Made by a program: the position numbers and the translations under genes. Shown piece by piece: positions 24,795 to 32,049 of a stretch of DNA of 32,049 bases. Source of the stretch: Candidatus Pelagibacter communis (GTDB taxonomy: Bacteria; Pseudomonadota; Alphaproteobacteria; Pelagibacterales; Pelagibacteraceae); NCBI RefSeq assembly GCF_001179945.1, contig NZ_CVSG01000064.1, positions 1 to 32,049 on the forward strand. Direction: 5' to 3'. The notes below the pieces were generated by a model. That model was not told the DNA's origin, did no database searches, and saw only the letters and a program-made list of their open reading frames with translations. Numbering within the stretch: the first letter of the stretch is position 1; every line of letters begins with the position of its first letter.

Positions 24795-25088
24795 TTAAAT
24801 TCCAGTTGTCAAGTCGATGCTTTGCCCTTTTTTTAAAGTTATAATTGCTTTTTTGTAACCTGATTTATATGATTTTTTGCCTTGCTTTAATTTCATCTTA
24901 GTTTTTTGGTTAATTATATTTACTTTTACAACATTTACTTTAAATAATTTTTCTATATTTTTTTTAATAATTTTTTTGTTAGCTTTCTCATGTACTTTGA
25001 AAACTGTTTTATTTTGCTCTGATAATATTGTAGCTTTTTCAGTAATAATTGGATTTCTAATTGAGTCTATGTAATTAATTTTTTTCAT
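24795..25088 (-). CDS. rplW: 50S ribosomal protein L23
   Basis: 97 residues. The N-terminal DSIRNPIITEKATILSEQNK, FKVHEKANKKIIKKNIEKLF and KVNVVKVNIINQKTKMKLKQ match L23, the trigger factor and SRP docking site at the tunnel exit. It overlaps the end of rplD by 14 bases. Strongly lysine-rich. Confidence 0.96.
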   Translation of the reverse strand: MKKINYIDSIRNPIITEKATILSEQNKTVFKVHEKANKKIIKKNIEKLFKVNVVKVNIINQKTKMKLKQGKKSYKSGYKKAIITLKKGQSIDLTTGI

Positions 25089-25710
25089 TTAAAACTCTTT
25101 CTTGAATTTTTTTGGCTGAAGATGAAGTAATAAGAACGCTCTTATACTTAAAAAGATCATATATATTTGTTCCTTCATCGTTAATTAATTTAACATCTTT
25201 GATGTTTCTAGCTGATTTGTTTATGTTTTTGAAAGAATCTTTATCAGATATGATTAATGTGCTTCGAAACTTATTATTTAATAAAAATTTATTAAATTCT
25301 TTTGTTTTTTTAATCTCTTTTTTTACGTCTGCCAAAATAAATAAGTTTTTTTCAATGTTTTTCTTTGATAAAGTTTGAGCTAAAGCTAGCTTACGCACTT
25401 TTTTATTAATTTTTTTTATTTTATAAACTGAGCCTTTGGGACCGTGTGCAATACCACCACCAACAAATAGAGGAGCTTTTTTACTAGCATGACGTGCGCC
25501 ACCACTTCCTTTTTGAGCTACTATTTTTTTTGTTGAGCCCCTGATCTGATTTCTTTGTTTTGTTTTAGCAGTTCTAGGTTTTAAGTGGTTTAATTGCCAG
25601 TCTATCACAAACTTTATGAGTTTATGATTTATTTTTAGCTTCACTAATTTGTCAGAAATTTCAATTAAGCTACTTTTAGTTCCATCAATATTTAATAAAG
25701 GTAGTTTCAT
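25075..25710 (-). CDS. rplD: 50S ribosomal protein L4
   Basis: 211 residues. KQRNQIRGSTKKIVAQKGSG, GARHASKKAPLFVGGGIAHG and PKGSVYKIKKINKKVRKLAL form the extended loop that enters the exit tunnel; the C-terminal globular half is divergent and Lys/Asn-rich. In E. coli L4 also represses its own operon through the S10 leader; there is no S10 leader here because rpsJ follows fusA with a 1-base gap, so that control is unlikely. Confidence 0.96.
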   Translation of the reverse strand: MKLPLLNIDGTKSSLIEISDKLVKLKINHKLIKFVIDWQLNHLKPRTAKTKQRNQIRGSTKKIVAQKGSGGARHASKKAPLFVGGGIAHGPKGSVYKIKKINKKVRKLALAQTLSKKNIEKNLFILADVKKEIKKTKEFNKFLLNNKFRSTLIISDKDSFKNINKSARNIKDVKLINDEGTNIYDLFKYKSVLITSSSAKKIQERVLNEKN

Positions 25711-26415
25711 TTATTTTTTACCTTTCTTTGCTTCCGTAGCTTTGACTTTTGCTTCATGTTTTTCTTTTATAGTTTTTCTAGAAATATTTTTTACAGACTC
25801 TCTTAAAAAAACTGTAGAATTTTTTGCTCCAGGGATTGATCCTTTAACGAATAAAAGATTATTTTCAATATCTGACTTTATTATTTCAAGGTTAAGCATT
25901 GTTCTAGATTTATCACCCATATGACCAGCCATTTTTTTTCCTTTAAAAACTTTTCCAGGATCTTGTCTTTGACCAGTTGAACCATGCGATCTGTGAGAAA
26001 CTGATACACCATGGGAAGCACGAAGACCTCCAAAATTCCATCTCTTCATTACTCCGGCAAATCCCTTTCCAATTGTTTTTGACCTAACATCTAAAAATTT
26101 TTTGTCTTTAAATATTTCTAAGCCAAGTTCATTTCCTTCCTTAAATTGATCAATATTTTCAATTCTAAATTCTTTTAAAATTTTTTTTGGTTCAGTATTT
26201 TTTTTTGTAAAATAACCTTTCATTTGTTTTTTTAATTTTGAATTTTTAATTTTAAAGAAACCTACTTTTATTGCATTATAACCTCTTTTATCCTTAGAAA
26301 TTACATCTAATACTCTACCTTTTTCGACCTTGATAACAGTGACAGGAACTGATTGACCTGAAGTCATAAATTCTCTTGTCATACCTAATTTTGTTCCTAT
26401 TAATCCAATACTCAT
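25711..26415 (-). CDS. rplC: 50S ribosomal protein L3
   Basis: 234 residues. [40 protein letters not shown] and [20 protein letters not shown], with the glutamine that is methylated by PrmB in E. coli, then [18 protein letters not shown] basic C-terminal tail of about 25 residues extends beyond the E. coli protein. L3 starts 50S assembly and approaches the peptidyl transferase centre. One base after rpsJ. Confidence 0.97.
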   Translation of the reverse strand: MSIGLIGTKLGMTREFMTSGQSVPVTVIKVEKGRVLDVISKDKRGYNAIKVGFFKIKNSKLKKQMKGYFTKKNTEPKKILKEFRIENIDQFKEGNELGLEIFKDKKFLDVRSKTIGKGFAGVMKRWNFGGLRASHGVSVSHRSHGSTGQRQDPGKVFKGKKMAGHMGDKSRTMLNLEIIKSDIENNLLFVKGSIPGAKNSTVFLRESVKNISRKTIKEKHEAKVKATEAKKGKK

Positions 26416-26416
26416 A

Positions 26417-26725
26417 TTATATCTTTATTTCTATATCGACACCGGAAGCTAAATCTAATTTCATTAGAGCTTCGACTGTTTGTGGTGTAGGTTCAATTAT
26501 ATCTATTAATCTTTTATGGGTTCTTGACTCAAATTGCTCCCTGCTTTTTTTATCAATATGTGGAGACCTTAAAACTGTATATCTTTCTATTCTTGTAGGT
26601 AATGGTATTGGCCCCTTAACCTGTGCTCCAGTTCTTTTAGCCGTATTAACAATTTCCTCAGTTGATAGATCAAGTATCTTGTTATCATACGCTTTAAGGT
26701 GAATTCTAATATTTTGATTTTCCAT
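26417..26725 (-). CDS. rpsJ: 30S ribosomal protein S10 (NusE)
   Basis: 102 residues. [60 protein letters not shown] and [20 protein letters not shown] are canonical. S10 is a head protein and also the NusB partner in antitermination. It begins one base after fusA; the tuf gene and the S10 leader that lie here in many bacteria are missing. Confidence 0.98.
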   Translation of the reverse strand: MENQNIRIHLKAYDNKILDLSTEEIVNTAKRTGAQVKGPIPLPTRIERYTVLRSPHIDKKSREQFESRTHKRLIDIIEPTPQTVEALMKLDLASGVDIEIKI

Positions 26726-26726
26726 A

Positions 26727-28799
26727 TTATGCTAGTTTCTTAGTTACCTCATCCTGAACATTTTGTGGAACTTTATCATAATGACTAAATTGCATTGTGT
26801 ATTGAGCTCTACCTTGTGTGGATGATCTTAGATTATTTATATATCCAAACATATTTGCAAGTGGAACAACAGCATTAATAGCTGTTGCATTACCTCTCGG
26901 CTCTGTTGAACCCACTTGTCCTCTTCTGCTATTTAAATCACCTATAACATCACCCATAAATTCTTCTGGTGTTACAACTTCTACCTTCATCATAGGTTCT
27001 AAAAGTTTTAATGTAGCTTTTTGACATGCCTCTCTAAAACAAAACCTGCTAGCGATTTCAAAAGCTAAAACACTAGAGTCTACATCATGATGCAAACCAT
27101 CTAATATTTTTACCTTATAATCAATGATCGGAAATCCTGCTAATATTCCACTGTCAGACACACTCTGCACACCTTTTTCTACTCCTGGAATAAATTCTTT
27201 GGGAATAGCGCCACCTTTGATTAAATTTTCTACTTCTCTACCCTTTCCTGCCTCTAATGGTTCTACGCTTAATTTAACTTTTGCAAATTGTCCTGCACCT
27301 CCACTTTGCTTTTTATGAATATATTCCATTTCAGCTGCTCCTAATATTGTTTCTCTATACGCGACTTGAGGGGCTCCAATATTTGCTTCAACTTTAAATT
27401 CTCTTTTCATTCTATCAACAATTATATCTAAATGTAATTCACCCATGCCTTTTATAATCGTTTGTCCAGACTCTTCATCAGAAGAAACTCTAAATGACGG
27501 GTCTTCTTTAGCTAACCTAGCCAAAGCTTCACCCATTTTTTCTTGGTCTCCTTTTGTCTTTGGTTCTACAGCAATTTCTATTACTGGGTCAGGGAATTCC
27601 ATTGGTTCAAGCAATATAGGGCCTTGAGGATCGCATAACGTATGTCCAGTTATGGTATATTTAAGACCTGCCAGAGCTACAATATCACCAGCTGAGGCTG
27701 TTTTAATGTCCTCTCGGCTGTTTGCGTGCATTAAAAGCATTCTTCCAATTCTTTCATTTTTATCCTTTGAAGAGTTTAATATAGATGTTCCAGCATTAAG
27801 AGTTCCTGAGTAAATTCTTATAAAAGTAAGTGAGCCTACAAATGGATCATTAGCTACTTTGAAAGCCAATGCTGAAAATTTTTCTTTTTCGTCAAATTTC
27901 ATTGTCACTTTTTCTTCTGATCCAACTTTTGTGCCATCAATAGACACTAAGTCGCTTGGACTTGGAAGATAGTCAATTACTGCATCTAACAAAGGCTGCA
28001 CACCTTTGTTTTTAAAGGCAGAACCAGTTAAAATAGGAACAAAATTAAAATTTAAAGTCCCTTTTCTGATACATTTAATCAAATCTTTTTCTGAAGGTTC
28101 TTTACCGTCCAAATAAGCCTCCATTAATTTCTCGTCTTCTTCTACTGCCGTTTCAACTAAATTTTGTCTATATTTGCTAACTTTTTCTTTTAAATCCTCT
28201 GGTATATCAACATAATCAAACTTTGCTCCAAGATCATCATTCTGCCAAACTACTCCTTTCATTTTAACTAAATCAACTATTCCTTTTAAATCTGCTTCAG
28301 ATCCTATGGGAAGTTGCAAGGGTAATGGTTTGCAGCCCAACCTTTCTTTAATCATATCAACACATCTATAAAAGTCTGCTCCAGTCCTATCCAATTTATT
28401 TACAAAACATATTCTTGGAACCTTGTATTTATCTGCTTGCCTCCAAACTGTCTCTGATTGAGGTTCAACACCAGCGACACCATCAAATACTGCTACTGCG
28501 CCATCTAAAACTTTTAATGATCTCTCTACTTCAATTGTAAAATCAACATGGCCTGGGGTGTCAATTATATTTATTCGATGATCCCTCCAAAAACATGTGG
28601 TAGCTGCAGAAGTGATAGTAATTCCTCTTTCTTGTTCTTGCTCCATCCAGTCCATTGTTGCTGCACCATCGTGTACTTCACCTATTTTGTGACTTTTTCC
28701 GGTGTAGTAAAGAATTCTCTCCGTTGTAGTAGTTTTTCCAGCATCTATATGAGCCATGATACCAATGTTTCTATATTTATCTAAAGTATATTTAGTCAT
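26727..28799 (-). CDS. fusA: Elongation factor G
   Basis: 690 residues, GTPase that drives tRNA-mRNA translocation. G1 AHIDAGKTT (16-24), [11 protein letters not shown] (switch region), DTPGHVDF (80-87), NKLDRTG (134-140) and [14 protein letters not shown]; domain IV contains [20 protein letters not shown] and the tip loop [20 protein letters not shown]; domain V has [20 protein letters not shown] and [16 protein letters not shown]. Composition is less AT-extreme than region 2, as expected of a highly expressed gene. Six bases after rpsG. Confidence 0.98.
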   Translation of the reverse strand: MTKYTLDKYRNIGIMAHIDAGKTTTTERILYYTGKSHKIGEVHDGAATMDWMEQEQERGITITSAATTCFWRDHRINIIDTPGHVDFTIEVERSLKVLDGAVAVFDGVAGVEPQSETVWRQADKYKVPRICFVNKLDRTGADFYRCVDMIKERLGCKPLPLQLPIGSEADLKGIVDLVKMKGVVWQNDDLGAKFDYVDIPEDLKEKVSKYRQNLVETAVEEDEKLMEAYLDGKEPSEKDLIKCIRKGTLNFNFVPILTGSAFKNKGVQPLLDAVIDYLPSPSDLVSIDGTKVGSEEKVTMKFDEKEKFSALAFKVANDPFVGSLTFIRIYSGTLNAGTSILNSSKDKNERIGRMLLMHANSREDIKTASAGDIVALAGLKYTITGHTLCDPQGPILLEPMEFPDPVIEIAVEPKTKGDQEKMGEALARLAKEDPSFRVSSDEESGQTIIKGMGELHLDIIVDRMKREFKVEANIGAPQVAYRETILGAAEMEYIHKKQSGGAGQFAKVKLSVEPLEAGKGREVENLIKGGAIPKEFIPGVEKGVQSVSDSGILAGFPIIDYKVKILDGLHHDVDSSVLAFEIASRFCFREACQKATLKLLEPMMKVEVVTPEEFMGDVIGDLNSRRGQVGSTEPRGNATAINAVVPLANMFGYINNLRSSTQGRAQYTMQFSHYDKVPQNVQDEVTKKLA

Positions 28800-28805
28800 A
28801 AATTT

Positions 28806-29276
28806 CTACCATCTAAAATGAGCAAAAGCTTTATTCGACTCCGCCATTTTATGTGTGTCTTCTCTTTTTTTAATTGCTGACCCTTTGTTTTGTGAAGCAT
28901 CTAAAATTTCTGAGTAAAGTTTATCAGCCATAGTTTTATTTTTTCTTTTTCTTGTTGCTTCCATGATCCATCGAAGTGCAAGTGCTTGGCCTCTCTTAGT
29001 TTTTACTTCGACAGGCACTTGATACGTGGCACCTCCGACCCTACGAGATCTGCACTCTATATTAGGTTTAACGTTGCTTATGGCTGAATTAAAAATTTTA
29101 ATTGGGTCTTCATTGTTTTTTGATTTTATTTTATCTAAAGCATCATAAAGAATTTTTTCTGCAGTTGATCTTTTGCCATCATACATAATTGAATTTATAA
29201 ATTTTGAGACTACCTCAGAATGGAATCTTGGATCAGGGTAAATTTTCCTTTGAGGTGCTTTTCTTTTTCTAGACAT
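28806..29276 (-). CDS. rpsG: 30S ribosomal protein S7
   Basis: 156 residues, the standard length. [60 protein letters not shown] and [20 protein letters not shown] define S7, the 3' major domain assembly initiator that contacts E-site tRNA. Five bases after rpsL. Confidence 0.98.
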   Translation of the reverse strand: MSRKRKAPQRKIYPDPRFHSEVVSKFINSIMYDGKRSTAEKILYDALDKIKSKNNEDPIKIFNSAISNVKPNIECRSRRVGGATYQVPVEVKTKRGQALALRWIMEATRKRKNKTMADKLYSEILDASQNKGSAIKKREDTHKMAESNKAFAHFRW

Positions 29277-29281
29277 ATTTA

Positions 29282-29653
29282 TTATTTTGGTTTTTTTGCT
29301 CCGTATAAAGATCTTCTTTGTTTTCTGTTAGCTACGCCTTGAGTATCTAAATTACCTCTTAAAATATGATATCTTACTCCAGGAAGATCTTTAACTCTTC
29401 CCCCACGAAGGAGCACAACAGAGTGTTCTTGTAAATTATGGCCCTCGCCTGGTATGTAAGCTGTAACTTCAAAGCCATTTGATAATCGAACTCTTGCAAC
29501 TTTTCTTAATGCAGAGTTAGGTTTTTTTGGAGTTGTGGTGTAAACTTTTATACAAACTCCCCTTTTCAATGGTTGTTTTTCCAGAGCTGGAACTTTGTTT
29601 CTAGCTAATGGTTTAACCCGACTTTTTTTAATCAACTGATTAATTGTTGGCAT
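29282..29653 (-). CDS. rpsL: 30S ribosomal protein S12
   Basis: 123 residues. [60 protein letters not shown] and [12 protein letters not shown] are invariant decoding-centre segments. The two lysines whose substitution confers streptomycin resistance (in TPKKPNS and GGRVKDLPG) are the wild-type residues. First gene after the 149-base gap behind rpoC, and so the likely head of the ribosomal transcript. Confidence 0.98.
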   Translation of the reverse strand: MPTINQLIKKSRVKPLARNKVPALEKQPLKRGVCIKVYTTTPKKPNSALRKVARVRLSNGFEVTAYIPGEGHNLQEHSVVLLRGGRVKDLPGVRYHILRGNLDTQGVANRKQRRSLYGAKKPK

Positions 29654-29676
29654 AATAATATTTTGAAGTAAAAGTA

Positions 29677-29686
29677 GGACTAGCCC
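29677..29686. repeat. Near-palindrome GGGCTAGTCC in the rpsL leader
   Basis: Minus-strand GGGCTAGTCC, 24 bases before the rpsL ATG, pairs with itself except for one position per arm (CTAG core). It is a conspicuous GC-rich patch in a very AT-rich leader. Role unknown. Confidence 0.3.
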
Positions 29687-29750
29687 AGAGTAATTTTGTT
29701 AGTGTTTAAGGCTATAAAATACCTTACTTCTAACATTCAAAATGTGCCGT

Positions 29751-29778
29751 AAACTAGCATTGAATTTACAAATGTCAA
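29751..29778 (-). promoter_or_regulatory. Candidate promoter for the rpsL ribosomal supercluster
   Basis: Minus strand: perfect TTGACA (29778-29773), 16-base spacer, then TGC-TAGTTT (-10 at 29756-29751, three of six matches but with an extended-10 TG). A second, weaker candidate follows: TTGAAT (29740-29735), 18 bases, TATAGC (29716-29711). The first would give a leader of about 90 bases. No other gap before rpsM (13.5 kb on) is long enough for a full promoter outside coding sequence. Confidence 0.45.
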
Positions 29779-29802
29779 TATTTAATGGGATTCTTAAAAA
29801 TT

Positions 29803-32049
29803 TTACGCAGTCTGTTCTGGGGCTACAGTCGCGGATTCTAGCTCTTGTTTTTTTAATTCATCAATTCTAGCCTTATCAAGTTCTCTAGCCTGCTTGTCCC
29901 ATTCAATTTTAGTTAAACCTGTTCCAGCTGGAACCAGTCTACCTACAATAACATTTTCTTTTAATCCCTCTAAAGAGTCTGTTTTTCCCTTAATAGAGGC
30001 ATCAGTTAGAACTCTTGTTGTTTCTTGAAACGAAGCAGCAGAAATAAATGAATTTGTTTGTAAAGAAGCTTTTGTAATACCGAGTAAAACTCTTTCAAAT
30101 GTAGCTTGTTTTTTCTTTTCTTTTTTCAAATTCTCATTAATAGAATTTATATCTAATAAATCTATTACCTCACCTGCAAGTAATTCTGAGTCTCCAGGTT
30201 CTTTTACTTCGACTCTTTTTAACATTTGTCTAACAATGGTTTCTATATGTTTGTCATTAATCACAACACCTTGTAACCTATATACCTCTTGCACTTCTGT
30301 AACAAAGTACTCTGTAAGTTTTTCTACACCTAATATCCTTAAAATATCATGAGGAGCAGGACTTCCATCTAAGAGATACTCACCTTTTTTAATTTTTTCA
30401 CCTTGATTAAAATTTACATGTTTCCCTTTTGGAATTAGATAATTAGAAGTTTCTCCATTATTAGAAACTATAGAAATTTTTTGTTTTCCTCTCACCTCTT
30501 TACCAAATTGTATTACACCATCATTTTCAGCAATGATTGCACTATCCTTTGGACGCCTTGCTTCAAATAATTCAGCCACACGAGGTAAGCCTCCTGTAAT
30601 ATCTTTTGTTTTAGAAGTTTCTTTAGGTAATCTTGCCAAAACATCTCCTGCTGATATTTTTTGTCCATCTTTCACTGATAAAATTGTATCAGGAACTAAA
30701 TAGTATCTTGCCTCATTGCCATCAGCTTTTTTGATAATTTCCCCTTTTTCATTTCTTAATGTAATTCTTGGTTTGAGTTCTGAATTTTTAGATGAAGACT
30801 TCCAATCTGTTACTGACTTTGATGAAAGACCAGTGGCATCATCAAGTGTTTCTGTTAAAGAACTTCCTTCCATTAAATCCATGTAATTTACAATACCACT
30901 AGTTTCAGCGATTACTGGCAATGTATATGGATCCCACTCAGCAATTTTTTTACCCTTTTGAATTTTGTCTCCATCTTTAAAAAATAATTTTGAACCATAA
31001 TTAACTTTATATATTGCTAATTGTCTTCCGTTATCATCTTCAATACTTAATTGAGTATTTCTTCCCATTACAATTGTATTTTTTTTAGAGTCTTCAATTA
31101 AATTCTTATTAATAATATTAAGTTTACCGTTTGTTTGAGCTAAGATTTGAGACTCCTCTTTAATTTGAGCTGTGCCACCTACATGGAAGGTTCTCATAGT
31201 TAACTGTGTTCCTGGTTCTCCAATTGATTGTGCAGCTATCATTCCAACCGCCTCACCAACACTTACCAGTTTACCTCTAGCTAGATCTCTTCCGTAACAG
31301 ATCTGACATACTCCTCTTGTAGAGGCACAAGTAATTACTGAATAAACATTAATTGATTTTACTCCAGCTGCATCTATTTTTTCACAATCAAATTCGTCAA
31401 TTAACTTATCTTTTTTTATTATTATTTCACCAGTGACAGGGTTTTTAATATTTTCAGCTATTACTCTTCCCAAAACTCTTTCAGAAAGACTGACTAATAT
31501 ATTCCCCCCTTCAATAATCTCAGATATGTTCACAGAAGATCTTTTTTTTGGATCACATTCTTTTTTAGTTATTTGAACATCTTGTGCAACATCACACAAT
31601 CTTCTAGTTAAGTAACCCGAATTTGCTGTTTTTAAAGCAGTATCTGCTAAACCCTTTCTCGCTCCGTGCGTTGAATTAAAATATTCTAATACAGATAGTC
31701 CTTCTTTAAAATTTGAAATTATAGGTGTTTCAATAATTTCTCCAGATGGTTTTGCGATTAATCCTCTCATGCCAGCTAATTGTTTCATTTGAGCTTGTGA
31801 ACCTCTAGCTCCTGAGTCAGCCATCATATAAACAGAATTTGTCTCAATTCTATCATCTTCGTATACTTTTTCCGCTGAAGAAATTTCTTTCATCATCTCA
31901 TTTGCTACCGTATCTGTACATTTTGACCAAATATCTACTACTTTGTTATATTTTTCACCTCTAGTGATTAATCCGTCTGAATATTGCTTTTCGTATTCCT
32001 CAATTTGTTTTTTTGTATTGTTTATTAAATTTTCTTTTGTTTTTGGAAT
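29803..32049 (-). CDS. rpoC: RNA polymerase beta' subunit, C-terminal part
   Basis: 748 codons of the 3' part; the frame is open to the right window edge, so the gene is cut by the window and not truncated. The first visible residues [20 protein letters not shown] continue into [20 protein letters not shown], matching the middle of RpoC. The bridge helix region [20 protein letters not shown], trigger-loop segment [20 protein letters not shown], and the second zinc site (C165, C241, C248, C251 of the fragment, in CDPKK and [13 protein letters not shown]) are intact, as is the trigger-loop C-terminal part [20 protein letters not shown]. rpoB should lie just outside. It ends in an Ala/Glu-rich tail; the gap to rpsL shows no clear intrinsic terminator. 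Confidence 0.98.
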   Translation of the reverse strand: MPKTKENLINNTKKQIEEYEKQYSDGLITRGEKYNKVVDIWSKCTDTVANEMMKEISSAEKVYEDDRIETNSVYMMADSGARGSQAQMKQLAGMRGLIAKPSGEIIETPIISNFKEGLSVLEYFNSTHGARKGLADTALKTANSGYLTRRLCDVAQDVQITKKECDPKKRSSVNISEIIEGGNILVSLSERVLGRVIAENIKNPVTGEIIIKKDKLIDEFDCEKIDAAGVKSINVYSVITCASTRGVCQICYGRDLARGKLVSVGEAVGMIAAQSIGEPGTQLTMRTFHVGGTAQIKEESQILAQTNGKLNIINKNLIEDSKKNTIVMGRNTQLSIEDDNGRQLAIYKVNYGSKLFFKDGDKIQKGKKIAEWDPYTLPVIAETSGIVNYMDLMEGSSLTETLDDATGLSSKSVTDWKSSSKNSELKPRITLRNEKGEIIKKADGNEARYYLVPDTILSVKDGQKISAGDVLARLPKETSKTKDITGGLPRVAELFEARRPKDSAIIAENDGVIQFGKEVRGKQKISIVSNNGETSNYLIPKGKHVNFNQGEKIKKGEYLLDGSPAPHDILRILGVEKLTEYFVTEVQEVYRLQGVVINDKHIETIVRQMLKRVEVKEPGDSELLAGEVIDLLDINSINENLKKEKKKQATFERVLLGITKASLQTNSFISAASFQETTRVLTDASIKGKTDSLEGLKENVIVGRLVPAGTGLTKIEWDKQARELDKARIDELKKQELESATVAPEQTA

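Noticed and set aside
1-32049. CRISPR arrays, insertion sequences, prophage or tRNA genes
   Set aside because: No spaced direct repeats, transposase-like frames, terminal inverted repeats or cloverleaf with CCA-proximal signature were recognised; gene content is core and contiguous.

Overview
The window reads as a streamlined, very AT-rich alphaproteobacterium, most likely of the SAR11 (Pelagibacterales) type. The evidence is the heavy A/T codon bias, lysine/asparagine/isoleucine-rich proteins, gene spacing near zero, the alphaproteobacterial order secY-adk-rpsM-rpsK-rpoA-rplQ without rpsD or rpmJ, and the neighbourhood gatCA / ruvX-pyrB-pyrC'-plsY-topA. Assignment to SAR11 is inference from these features; no rRNA is present to confirm it.

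Region 1 (1-7.86 kb): gatC and gatA (cut by the window edge) run leftward. Divergent from them is a rightward run: ruvX, pyrB, a dihydroorotase homologue that has lost several metal ligands (PyrC'), plsY, topA, a PdxA-like dehydrogenase and a RidA-like protein. These genes abut or overlap. dprA, usual between plsY and topA in relatives, is absent.

Region 2 (7.85-13.77 kb): seven genes in alternating orientation: ugd and galU (UDP-glucuronate supply), panC (pantothenate), mgtE (magnesium), lipB (lipoylation) and rluC (23S pseudouridine). The convergent pairs ridA/ugd, panC/mgtE and lipB/rluC overlap at their stop codons, so no intergenic terminators fit. ugd, galU, panC, lipB and rluC look more lysine/asparagine-rich than their neighbours.

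Region 3 (12.87-32.05 kb): the leftward str-S10-spc-alpha ribosomal supercluster. In transcription order it is rpoC (3' part only), rpsL, rpsG, fusA, rpsJ, rplC, rplD, rplW, rplB, rpsS, rplV, rpsC, rplP, rpmC, rpsQ, rplN, rplX, rplE, rpsN, rpsH, rplF, rplR, rpsE, rplO, secY, adk, rpsM, rpsK, rpoA, rplQ, rluC. tuf is missing between fusA and rpsJ, and rpmD is missing between rpsE and rplO. Two promoter-like sites stand out: one in the 149-base gap before rpsL and one between adk and rpsM. Nine gene junctions in the window are the one-base overlap TAATG and four tandem ones are ATGA, pointing to pervasive translational coupling.

I saw no tRNA, rRNA, CRISPR, insertion sequence or convincing intrinsic terminator. 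No gene-free stretch exceeds about 150 bases. The window is mostly core genome. The observations most worth following are the catalytically degenerate PyrC', the PdxA-like enzyme with an altered substrate pocket coupled to a RidA homologue, and the gene losses inside normally fixed operons.
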